Assembly (NCBI GenBank): GCA_030549495.1
Contig: JAUIRK010000917.1
Span: 62,001-126,000, forward strand
Length of the DNA: 64,000 bases
Direction: 5' to 3'
Origin: Nectonema munidae
Lineage: Eukaryota > Nematomorpha > Nectonematoida > Nectonematidae
Shown here in pieces: positions 54,442 to 64,000 of this stretch. A program made the position numbers and the translations under genes. Below the pieces are notes generated by a model. It had not been told where the DNA came from. It saw only the letters and a list, made by a program, of their open reading frames with translations, and did no database searches. Position 1 is the stretch's first letter. Every line of letters begins with the position of its first letter.

Positions 54442-56208
54442 CAGCGTTTCTCAACAGGTTACCAGTGTCCCCCTAAGGGGGCCACGGACCTTCTACTGCG
54501 GAGCCATGAGCGAACACCAAAAAACTGCTATTCAGAATGCAGAAGCTTGTAATGTACAATTAAGATAACGAGTCTCCAGAGAGAAAACGGAGCCCACAGA
54601 GCAATCATAGTAAACCATTGTTTACAAAAACGTTAGGAAAATAATATTAGAAAAAAATTGAATTAGAATTTTTTGTAAAATTTGTATATTCAATATTCGA
54701 CCAATGTTAATGTTAGTTGGCGACACTTATTTGTTGAGTGTACATTGTGCTTGTTGTCTTGGTTTGAGCGAGCCTTAAACTGGAGGAAAGAAACAAGCAT
54801 ATTAACGTTAAATAATATGGTACCTGATAGCCTAATATTATTCCAGTCTTATTTTAATCCTTCTTTACCTTTCATTTCTAATTCCCTTCTTATCTTTTCC
54901 TCTTTCGTTTTATCTCTACTTCCTTTCTTATCCTTCCTTCCAGAGCACATTTCTAAACCTAATTTTCAACCCTACTGTATTACCGTTACAAAAGTAATCT
55001 AGGATTCGAAAATGGAGTCATAGCTTTGTTAAGTTTGGATATATCAAATGCCCGACGTCCTTCTAAACTTTCAAACCATCGCTACAAGTTGCATCCCGCA
55101 GGAAGGAAGGTGATATCGACCCTCTGATATGACCTTTAAACGAGACTTCCCAAATTGTGATTTCGCGCTGAAGAAAAACCTGCTCCTCAATCGAGCTATG
55201 AAGTAAAGAGAATTGCGAATTGCAAGAAGTCGTACACTATTGCTAAGGACCTTATCAAGCCATGTACATAGAAAATGGTTGAATTGATCATTGGACCAGA
55301 AGCAAAAAAGAAGATCCAGTTTCGCTCTCTAATGACACAATTCGACAACAAATTGTTTAGATATCCTTCAATTAGTCGAGTCTATCGACACCACCCTAGA
55401 GAGCGATTTGATCGCCTTAGCTTGTTAGGAGAGAAAGGAAAAGATGAAGGAAGAGTTCTTATTCTGCAATACCCTAGGAACCGCACCGACAGCGGCAAAT
55501 TGAGGATTCCTTTTTTTTGTAGTTAACAGAGTTGGTTGGCAGAATTGCAAATACATTTGTACTGATGGTTCCCTAGCGATGGTCTACGTCAGAGGAGTGT
55601 TCGTCACGCTTGCAAAGATCCATTAAGCTTCCCGTTGGCATCAAATATTGTATCACTTGATATCTCGGCAATCTCTTCGCTGAGTTCAAATCGTATTTCG
55701 ACGTTGCACCGTTGGATATTGCATGGCACAAAGAACTGTTCAACTCCAAAAGTATACCTACTGTAGACGAAGGAGAAGAGCTGGCAGTGTTGGAGGTTTT
55801 AAAAGCAATGAAACTGGTCTTCAATAACAAAGAAATCTTTCCACCTTCTGGTTGTCTGTTCAGGATGTCTATCCACTACTTAGCAAGAAGGCATCCATAA
55901 TGCTCATTCAATTTGCCATAACATATCTGTGAATCTGGATTTTTTGGCCTTGCGACTATTTAAACGAAGTTCGGAAAACGTCTTGACGTTGGGAATGATA
56001 TTGGCCTTGCTGTGTCAAAGACAGCCAGGCATAAGAGGCCTTATCAGACAAACCCAATAACAAGTGTCTCATTGATTGTATTGTTTAGAAAAATACTTAT
56101 GATTTATCTTTTAAGACTGAGTAAATCAATTAATTTCATAAAACAAAATCTGCCACGAATGTTAAGCGACTACGTAGGGCATGGGTCATCAAATGTTGAG
56201 AAACGCTG
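54442..56208 (+). mobile_element. hAT element (ZBED5/Charlie type) with 15-bp perfect ends
   Basis: 1,767 bp. CAGCGTTTCTCAACA at both ends, exact inverse. Flanks gcatagga and gcctagaa agree at 6 of 8. On the plus strand transposase pieces of the ZBED5/FAM200/SCAND3 group: a BED-like RPSKLSNHRYKLHPAGRK near 55,055, APQSSYEVKRIANCKKSY and TIAKDLIKPC near 55,180-55,265, MVELIIGPEAKKKIQ at 55,275, VSLSNDTIRQQIV near 55,325, and an AEFKSYFDVAPLDIAWHKE region near 55,690. At least five frame breaks; the C-terminal TTYLCE block is missing. It lies just upstream of the CCCH exon at 56,281, probably in an intron. Confidence 0.85.
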
Positions 56209-56280
56209 GCCTAGAATAATAGAAGTAGAAACTTAATGGGCAGATAAATTATTGCAATATATTTTTATTTGAAATTGTAG

Positions 56281-58115
56281 GAAGTAGATGTACCTTTGGT
56301 GCAAAGTGCAAATATAGACACGACTGTGATTCACAAGCTAAAGTATCAACCGTTGCAGAAAGCATTGAAAAGACTAGCCTAGAAAGCATTAAGAAGTTTC
56401 AAAATGAAAGGATATTTTTCAACAACTTTTCATTGGACAGCAATAGTCGTATGTTTCTTCCATCTATATCTACTTATGCCGTTAAGCATTAATTGACGAA
56501 AATTTGACATCAAATTCACATACAACAAATTTCTTTTGACAAAGTAATCAGTTGTGTAAATAATTGATTTGTTAGCTACATTAGCCAACTATTTAGTTTA
56601 GTGGTTGATTAATTTGGATCAGTGTTTTCGTGTCAACGCTCTCTTAGACGAGGTTATTTCAAAGAAAACATAAAACATTGAGAAGTTGGACAGGGGAGAC
56701 AACTCCTCAGAATTTTTATATACTATCTACAAAAATCATAAAAGTATAAATACGTGTAACAACTAGAGCTTCTGTCTCGAGATTTCTCGATTCTCGAGAA
56801 TTTTAGAATTTTTTTATTTCTTGATTCTCGAGAAATTTTTGTCGAAACTCAAGAATTAAAAAAAAAATTTATTACTGAAAACATGTTAAATTTTGAATAA
56901 ATATTAATAAAAAATAAATAATTATGTGTAATGCACGATCAACTTTTGAATATTCAAATTTTGAAGAAATTTTAGAATGTGCAAAAAATATTTTTGATAA
57001 AATTTTTTCTCATTATTCGGAGCATGGAACTGTTATACAAGAAAGCCAAATTCAAGTCGAATCTGTTGATGAGTTTGAAGAAGAATCTCTAACTCAAAGT
57101 TTAAATAGAGAAATTAAAGAATTCATGTATAATAAAAAAGAAAAAGTTAGTACAATAGAAGAACTACAGATGTTCAAACAAAACAAAAATTTTGATTTAT
57201 CAAAATCGATGAAATTGTTAAAAAATTCTCTTTTATGCATCCAACCAACTTCTTGTCAATGGGGAAGAATTTTATCTCCAAAACGATTGTGTTTGAAAAA
57301 CGAAACTTTAAATGCTCTTGTTTTTTTAAAAAGTTATTTTACTAATAAAACAAAATATTTTTTTCGTAAAATATTTTTAATATTTTTTAACTTCTCGAAA
57401 CTTTTCTCGAGTCTTGAGAATCATATCTTTTTTTCTCGTTTCTCGAGAATTAAATTTTATCGAGAAATCAGAAGCTCTAGTAACAACCCCTCTTAACTTT
57501 TAGTTACTATAACCCAATGTATACCGTCATTTATCTTTGTTTATGATTCGATATACATATAGAAGGGAGACACCTTCGTTTACTTTTTATAAGAAAATTT
57601 GACTGTGTTTAATTTTTATATAAATAAATGGCGAGATATTTGTACAAAAATTATGTTTTTTTGATAAGGTTTACTTCAATTAAATGTATCTCTTTGAGTG
57701 GTATTAAATTGTAAGGTATCGAACTGTATCCTTTAATTTTATTAAATCAACGTTAGAAAAGTCGAAATTAGTGCGATTTTTAATACTTTTACTTTTTATG
57801 TTAAAAAGTTGCAATTTTTATTTGTATTTAGAATTGCGAACCTCAGATAAACCTCTTCATGGTTCTTCTCCAAAAGTACTATTAATAAAAAATTTGCCGC
57901 AATTTTCTCTTTCTTTTGACTCATATATGAAGGAAAAGACAAATGAAAAACAAAATCTTGTATCGAAAGGTAACAATTATATCAACGACATATTGTGCAA
58001 AAATCCCATCACAAAGAATTTTAAAATTTATTCCAAATCTCAGAAAATACCTCTTTCTTCAAAGAATTCTGATCCTGAAGCTATTCGAAGAAAATTTTTG
58101 TTGAATAAAAAATAA
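56281..58115 (+). CDS. CCCH zinc-finger protein, last two exons
   Basis: Exon 56,281-56,448 follows the acceptor gaaattgtag and reads SRCTFGAKCKYRHDCDSQ then an ESIEKTSLESIKKFQ helix, to the donor agtc|gtatgt (phase 1). Exon 57,832-58,115 follows tttgtatttag and continues in phase: LRTSDKPLHGSSPKVLLIKN, FSLSFDSYMKEKTNEK, IPLSSKNSDPEAIRRKF, stop at 58,115 with AATAAA overlapping. The finger C-x5-C-x-x-x-x-x-H is an RNA-binding CCCH type; CTFG-x-KCKY-x-H resembles that of Regnase/ZC3H12 (CTYGIKCKFFH). The preceding exon would end with one base of a glycine or arginine codon and was not found. A hAT sits in the intron at 56,764-57,479. Possibly one gene with 51,202-51,516. Confidence 0.65.
56764..57479 (+). 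mobile_element. hAT element with perfect 8-bp duplication, in an intron
   Basis: Flanked by gtaacaac on both sides (56,756-56,763 and 57,480-57,487). The ends TAGAGCTTCTG are exact inverses, with repeated subterminal tctcgagaa motifs. The plus-strand frame from 56,924 encodes the transposase C-terminal region: CIQPTSC near 57,235, an RILSPKRLCLKNETLNALVF block and LKSYF, equal to the hAT dimerisation domain (vQPTSxxSERvFS ... L ... NALVFLK). The N-terminal and catalytic parts are deleted. Perfect duplication suggests a fairly recent insertion into the CCCH gene intron. Confidence 0.9.
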
Positions 58116-58985
58116 ATTTATTTATATTTTCCATGTATGACAATGAGATGAGAGAGTTGCTCGCTAACCAATGATCCTATATACTTTATTATAGGTTCAG
58201 AAATTTTCGTACCGACATTTTATGTATATCATGTGTACCAAATGTCCAAATTAAGTACGAAATGTTTTGAACTCCTCAATTACTATTATCTCTCTGTTTG
58301 TTGGTGTCAAGTTTTCATATAATTTTTTTTTGGAAAGGGTGATTTTTTTAAAGATTAAAATATCGATTTTTTAACACACATCTATGAAATTTTTGATTAA
58401 GAAGTTTTAATTAGTAGTATTTTAAACACTCAAAAGAAAATAATGCATTTATTAGAATGAAGTATTGAGCTTTTACAGATGTTTATAATGAGTATTTAAC
58501 TAAATTTTATACTAAACTGTTTAATAATTTTTATCATTTATGTTTTTTCCACTTTATCCAATCATCTTTATTATGAATGAAAAGATGACTTTAGGTTTTT
58601 ACATTAGTATGTTTTTCAGTTTTTTTAAATAACAATTTCTTAACTATACGTACAAAATTTATATTTAGGTGTAAAATAAGCATTTCTAACTAAGTTTATA
58701 TTTTATTGAATAGAGATAAAAGCATTATAATTAACTTTTTTAAATAGTAAATCTATTAAATTCAGAATTTACTACTTCTTTTGATTTTTCAACCTAACAG
58801 AATATCATGATCAAAATTAAAAACTTTAAGTACTTGCTTTATTTTATAAAACGACTCCATGTGACACTTGTTCATTGTAAAAATAGTAGAATGATGTTTA
58901 TAAAACTTTTATAAAAATTAAGTCAAAATATCAACATTATTTTTTTTTTATAAATGTAACAAATGTATAAAACAAACAAATTAAC
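58116..58985. other. AT-rich interval between CCCH gene and MULE
   Basis: 3' flank of both; no gene seen. Confidence 0.5.
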
Positions 58986-58991
58986 ATCAAT

Positions 58992-61070
58992 TTAAAATTG
59001 AAAAATGCTAAAATTTCCTCTTCTGTTTAAAACTGAAAAATCGAATGTGTATGTGTCTTGAGTTTCTTCGGAATCAAGATTTTTAGCAGGACATACATAC
59101 AAAAAAATTCGACTGAGAAAGAGGTAAAGATTTTTCTCCTCATTATATTCTTCATATATTTTTTCTAACAATTTTTCTTTTTCATCTTTTTTCTTTTTGT
59201 TTCCCCCGCTCGAACAATACCCGGAATCCACACTTTCTATTTCAGGCATGTCTTTCCAAATCTTTTCTTCGCACTTTGTAAAAAAAGAAAGAACTTCCCA
59301 GACATTCGTTTTTTCATATGGAAGACAAAATCTCAAACTAAAAGTATTAAGTAGTAAAAAATATAAATTACAAAAGAAAGTAAAAATAAGTCAACCTGTT
59401 GTGAAAACCTTCACAATGATTATTTGTTCTCACTTTTCTTTTATATACATTCCACGTATTTATTTCATTTAAATCAAACCAAATCTTTTTAAAAATAATT
59501 GTAAAATTCTTTGATATTGAATGGAGTCATTAAAATGTTAATTTTTCTGTGAACTACCTTTACCTAAAATTAATAGTATTTAACTTTAACATTGAAAATA
59601 AATAATAATAAAGTACTTCTGATGGTGGAAGAAAAGCAAGAGCAAGCACAAATCTAATGCATTTGCGAAACAACTCACTTGTGGAGTATAATTTGGCATA
59701 CCCAAGGGATTTAATTTTTCTATAAATACTCTGTAAAAAATGAAAATAGCATCCTGTAAACTTTGCATTTGGAAACTCCTAAAATATTTTAAATATCATA
59801 TTTGCAATAAATTTATTATAAAACAAACTTTTATTTGATGATATAATTGCACTTTCATAATCAGATGTTATAGTTTTCACTTGAGAAACGTCCATGTGCA
59901 ATTTTAAAGCTTGATAGATTTCTCTTAAAATAACCCCAACAATGTAAAAATATTAAAAATTTGAGTAAAATTTAAAACCTGCAAGTTTCTTCTTTTTTAT
60001 CACAAACAATAGAGCAGCGGTTCTTAAGTTTTTTCATTTCCAGACCCAATTTACCTACGACACAAACACTCGCGATCCAACAGGTAAAAAATAAGAAGGA
60101 TAATAAAAAACATTATTATCTAACTTTGATTTAAGAAATCAAAATGCTTTTTATTGATTTACAGAAGAAACATGTTTATTACAATGTTTTAATTTGACAA
60201 AGAAGTTACAATTAATGAGAACGTTGCGTTTGAAGTTTTCTTGAAAGCTCTTCAAAACGGGGTTTTATTGTTGACAGACAACATCGCATCCCGGGCTTCG
60301 GTGATAAACGATTTCGATACTTATTTTTAACAGCCATAGGAACTGAAAATGCAGTCTCACACAAATACGTTGTTGGGAAAGGAAGAAAGGCCTTAAGTGC
60401 TTGGAACCTAACCACTTCTTTTATTAAAAATCTATGTCCAGAAAGCACAAGTTTCTGTTTTAAAATCATATTCAAGAGCTTTGTCATTTTTTATTTCAAT
60501 TAGTTGCTCTTCTAATTTGTAGATATCTGAAATTTCCTGAGGTAGATATTTAATTTTTACATCAAATAAAATTAAGTTTTATTTTTGTTATTTCAAGATT
60601 TTTCATCAAATAAAATTAAGTTTATTTTTGTTATTTCAAGATTTTTTGTCTTCCCGTTTTTCTCAGCCCTTGGCGACCCAAAAAAAATTGCCAAAGGACC
60701 CAAATTTGGGTTGCGACCCAGGGTTAAGGACCGCTGCTAGAGTAAAGTATTGGAAGTTGGATTTTATTGTAAAAAGTATGAATTGTAACAATTTGATGAA
60801 ACATGTTTGGTGCATTTTTAAAAGTAGCATCAATGTAAAGATTTTCAATGGTACTCACTTGGTTTAAATAAGTTAAAATTTTTCCATGGAATACTAAAAG
60901 CCTTTTATTTGTTGAAACAAGTTTGTCAATTTGTAAAATGGGTACTCGATTTAAAGTCTGATAAATTGTAGGAATTGGAAAAGTTATCAACTTTGGAGAA
61001 GGAAATCTTTTTTTATTATAACGTATTCTTCGAAGAATTGTCTGTATACATCTGTTTAAAAGGTATGAGC
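58992..61070 (-). pseudogene. MULE transposase with introns, disrupted by a hAT
   Basis: Minus-strand Mutator-like transposase. Blocks: QTILRRIRYNKKRFPSP (61,035), LVFHGKILTYLNQ, YIDATFKNAPNMFHQIV with the first catalytic D (about 60,831), QLPILY cut by the hAT at 60,015-60,736, resuming SIVCDKKEETCR. Then an intron 59,978-59,924 (ag|gtttta ... attttaag), EIYQALKLHMDVSQVK, TITSDYESAIIS with the second acidic site, EFPNAKFTGCYFHFLQSIYR (the C/H motif) and LALAFLPPSEV. After a gap, INTWNVYKRKVRTNNHCEGF; intron 59,395-59,338; then HNSLRFCLPYEKTNVWEVL and a lysine-rich tail to a TAA at 58,992. Both introns have good GT/AG borders and keep phase. Dead because of the hAT and at least one stop (near 59,805). 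Confidence 0.85.
60015..60736 (-). mobile_element. hAT element (ZBED5/Charlie type) inside the MULE
   Basis: 722 bp. Ends CAGCGGTTCTTAA and, inverted, CAGCGGTCCTTAA (12 of 13). The minus-strand frame 60,487-60,212 is the transposase C-terminus: PFPTTYLCETAFSVPMAVK, NKYRNRLSPKPGMR and STIKPRFEELSRKLQTQ. The minus-strand flanks are ctctag and ctctattg; restoring a single ctctattg keeps the MULE frame, so this was the 8-bp target and one copy has lost two bases. Internally deleted. Confidence 0.85.
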
Positions 61071-61187
61071 TTATAAATTTGATCATGTACGGAGGAGAGT
61101 AATTGTGAACGAGCTTTATGATGATGGCAGGATGCGATGTTGTTTTGAAAGCGCTGTTTCCGTCTAGAAAAATAGTTTCTGCAAAGA
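61050..61187 (-). mobile_element. LINE RT fragment (I/R1-like)
   Basis: The minus strand reads FLDGNSAFKTTSHPAIIIK then LVHNYSPPYMIKFISSYLLN, the fingers/palm segment FDxxxHxxLIxKL ... PpyLiklI-SYL-nR of RNase H-type LINEs. It abuts the 5' end of the MULE coding sequence. Too short to place further; possibly the same family as the LINE at 62.2-64.0 kb. Confidence 0.5.
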
Positions 61188-61189
61188 AA

Positions 61190-62155
61190 GAGAGGAGTTG
61201 AGGTAGGTAGTTAGTTGAGATAAAGAAGTTTCTGTTTTGGTTAGGAAGGTATACGAATTGTGTAATGCATTAGATTACGGGATAGGATGTAATGTACTTT
61301 TGGGATTGTTTTTTTGAAAAGTTTTCTATGATGTGTAGACTGTAGAGTTTAAGTATTAGTTTATTTTAAAAACTACTTATTTTCTCAAAAATTGGCTAAA
61401 AAAGCCTATAATAATCATTATTTGTAAAAATGGTAGAACTGTTCTATGGTTTTTTACAAAAGTATTAAGCACAAATATTTCTAGTATGGAGAAAGTATGT
61501 ACGTTTATTGAGATTAAATAGTGTAAGAAAGACACCAGTGCTCTGAAGAGGCAATGATAGAAAATAGAAAAGTGTTGTTAAACTTGAAAAAAAGTCAATT
61601 GAGAAAATCAAAGGGAGTTCAGCTCCATTGAGATAAAAGTCCTCAAACCATTTATTAGGACATTTTAAAGAGATTTTTTAAATTTTTTAATGTTACAAAA
61701 ATCTAGTGAATTATGGTACAAATTGATATAATTATATATGCTATACACAATTTTTTTAAAATGCTATTGTTTTCAAATGTGTAATAATGTAAAAGGTTAT
61801 TTGATCTTGTTGAGTACATATGAATAGACTGGTTAGCAATAAAAAAATATTTTAGTGTATCATCAGATTTTATAATTTTAAAATACAGTTAACATATCAG
61901 ATATTTATTCAAGTTAAAAATAATCATGCAATTGAAAGAAGAAAGAAGAAGAAAGAATTTATTTAACAAAATAGACCTAAAAATTATAGGTATTTGCAGG
62001 ATAAATCATAAGGCCAGGAAGCCGCTTTCATGATTCACCTTTGTAATATATGTAGGTAGGTAAGTAGAGATGTCAAAGCACTTTCCAAATTTAATTGATA
62101 TACTTGCAAATTGCTTGATGGTGGTTGAATGCAAAGAAGAATGTTAGGAGTATTC
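61190..62155. other. AT-rich interval, no gene seen
   Basis: A purine-rich run (gaaagaagaaagaagaagaaag) at 61,935-61,960; nothing else recognised. Confidence 0.45.
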
Positions 62156-62159
62156 TAGA

Positions 62160-64000
62160 AATAATAAATATATATAGAGAAGGATAGTCGGTTTTATTGT
62201 CGGCTGAGGTGAAGGATGGGTTCAATAGTGCCTATCAAGGCAGAGAGTAAGTTTAAGAGTTCTGGGTAAGTAATGATATCGCTTAGATTAGTGGGAAAGT
62301 GGCCAAGGGTTGAGGCGCATGCATTGATAAGTTTGTGTCGGTGTGAGATGAAGAATGGGCAGAGGAAGGCGAGGTGATATGGTGTTTCGAAAAGTGCATT
62401 GCAGAACCGACACGTCATGTTGTCTGAGAGTTTAATGCGAAAAAAGTAGGTTTTGCAGGGGCAATGACCCGAGAGCCACCTAATAATAGATCTCGATGGA
62501 GTGTATTTGTGCGAAGCCCAAGATTGGTGTATGGTATTGATGTTTGATATGTGCGAAAACAGGGTGTTTGTGGAGTTGGGAGTTTTGCAATTGGTTTTGA
62601 GTGTGCATGGAAATGTTGCGTAGTAAGACGTTGGGATGTATTGAGGTCAAATGTGTTATGCAGGGTCTTGATAAGGTTCTTTTGGCGAGATGGTCAACAT
62701 ACAGGTTTTCATGTATGTTGGAGTGAGCGGGGCACCAGAAAATGGAGACAGTGAAATGAGTGGAGAGGAGTCGTAGTTTTGAGAACAAGGTGGAAGCAAA
62801 GAAGGGAACGTTTTTGATAAGGTGTAGATCACGCGTGATGTTCAAGGAGTCTGTATAGAAATGAATATGAGTGAAACGTGTGAAGGTATTGATGTGTTGT
62901 GTGATCTGATCACATGAGGTGATTAAAGTTTGACATTCAGCATCATAAGTTGTAGTTAAATGATTTAGAGGAGAGCTTGTAGAAAAAAAGGGAGATAAAG
63001 AGGCACCTGCATAAAAAGCGGTGGCGATAGCGCATTTTTGCAATGACTTGGAAGCGTCTGTGAAGATTCTTAGGGTTGAAGGGTCGGAGCGATGTCTGAG
63101 CTTTTTTACCTGTTTAGTGGCGAGAGATTTGTTTGTGTGAGTAGTGATAGCAAAAGGAAGGGGCAAAGAGGGATGTACTAATGTGGTGGGGTGTACCTTA
63201 GTGTGTATGAGGTAACGGTGCGAAGTGGGAAGTGATGTGTGAAGTAATTTCGTGTGAGGGTGTGATGCGTTCAGTGGACGATGTGAATGGGAGACTGAAG
63301 ATGGGGGAAGTAGAGATTTGTATGTGCAAATGTAGCGTCTGATGAAGGTGTCTTTCAGTTGGATTAAAAGTGGTATGCAGTTCAGTGTGATTTCTAGAAT
63401 AGATGTTGGGGTTGTGCGATAAGCTTTCGAGATGGTTAATAGTCAGAGTCTATGGATTTTGAATAAATATGTAAGGGTGGATGGGTGAGCGAGCGATGAG
63501 CCCCATGAGAGGATGCCGTATTGGATTACCGGAAGTATGAGGGATTTGTAGATGAATAAAGAATGATGGATACTTAGACCCCATTTGTATGAGATTGCTT
63601 GTCTTAGTTGGAACAGAGTCTGTGATAGTTTGATGTAGGTGTTTTTGAAGTGTGTGGACCATTTCATGTTTGTTTGATAGGTAAGACCTAGATACTTGAT
63701 AGTGGTTGCGGGTTGAATGAGGGTGTTATGATTGGTAAGCAAAGGTAGATGTGGGGAGTGTTTGCGAGTGAAATGAATTAGGGTGTTTTTGGATGTGTTG
63801 AAAGATATTTTTAGCGAGGTGGCGGTGAAGTTCAGGATGTTGAAAAGTGGGCGATATTCTGGAGATTTTCGTGTTGTGTGTTTGCTGAGAAAGAAAAGAT
63901 AAGATCGTCGGAGTAGCACTGGGAAAAGTGAGATTTGGACTCGAGGAGATCTAGGAGATGATTGATGAGAATGAGCCAGAGGATGTCAGAGATGCAACCT
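62160..64000 (-). mobile_element. LINE with RNase H (I/R1/LOA group), 3' half
   Basis: Minus strand, continuing past the right edge. From 64,000: GCISDILWLILINHLLDLL and CYSDDLIFSF (RT catalytic DD near 63,910); after a frameshift near 63,850, TIKYLGLTYQTNMKWSTHF (63,690) and YKSLILPVIQYGILSWGSS (63,550). One in-frame stop near 63,434 precedes KAYRTTPTSIL, and the same frame runs on through RNase H: LRIFTDASKSLQKCAIATAF (63,075), TTYDAECQTLITS, IHFYTDSLNI and SIFWCPAHSNIHENLYVDHL. After a second frameshift near 62,525 come RSIIRWLSGHCPCKTYF and the cysteine motif CRFCNALFETPYHLAFLCP, with the stop at 62,194. Only about three lesions in 1.8 kb, and base composition much richer in GC than the surroundings: the youngest LINE here. 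Confidence 0.88.

Noticed and set aside
59753-59808. A third MULE intron between SSNK and EFPNA.
   Set aside because: The segment ends in tttttag-like sequence and its removal would fit the protein family, but the only GT donor leaves a one-base phase error, so it is not annotated as an intron.
62551-62754. Plus-strand open frame rich in W, G and C.
   Set aside because: It is the antisense of the LINE RNase H domain.

Overview
The window looks like nuclear DNA from an animal, most likely an arthropod. It is very AT-rich, host coding sequence is cut into small exons with GT/AG borders, and most recognisable sequence is transposon debris of animal type (CR1/L2-like and RNase H-bearing LINEs, Penelope-like, piggyBac, hAT, MULE, a tRNA-derived SINE, many MITEs). 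The species cannot be named from the sequence. No retrovirus, LTR element, Polinton, toxin gene, CRISPR array or rRNA was recognised.

Host genes are few. On the minus strand, four exons between 32,969 and 29,482 join with matching phases into a leucine-rich-repeat (LRR) protein. Further along the same strand, exons at 19,122-19,075, 18,916-18,794 and 16,307-16,169 carry a degenerate Roc GTPase domain, and 11,086-10,793 carries a COR-like segment. LRR, Roc and COR are the domains of ROCO proteins (LRRK/MFHAS1 type) in the right order, so these may be one gene about 22 kb long with transposon-filled introns; that is an inference. On the plus strand a CCCH zinc-finger gene has two phase-matched exons (56,281-56,448 and 57,832-58,115); a UBA-like reading frame lies upstream at 51,202. 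A clear minus-strand terminal exon sits at 53,943-53,806.

Region by region: 0-1.3 kb LINE with ORF1 zinc finger and endonuclease; 8.0-8.7 kb Penelope-like fossil; 10.0-10.6 kb two TTAA MITEs; 11.5-13.1 kb LINE; 16.6 kb SINE and third MITE; 19.5 kb LINE tail; 21.6-23.2 kb decayed piggyBac; 25.2-26.3 kb 149-bp tandem array; 27.6-28.6 kb older tandem array; 33.3-35.8 kb and 37.7-39.5 kb LINEs; 43.4-46.1 kb nearly full-length piggyBac; 46.5-48.4 kb inverted repeat holding a hAT with a BED finger; 48.7-50.0 kb CGGBP1-like hAT; 54.4-57.5 kb two hAT elements in introns of the CCCH gene; 59.0-61.1 kb intron-bearing MULE split by a hAT; 62.2-64.0 kb relatively young RNase H LINE.

Several insertions can be verified inside the window because the target-site duplications are intact or an uninterrupted copy of the target exists (46,765-47,753; 56,764-57,479; 39,805-39,963; 60,015-60,736; 10,471-10,590). 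All exon joins are inferred from splice signals and reading phase, without transcripts.
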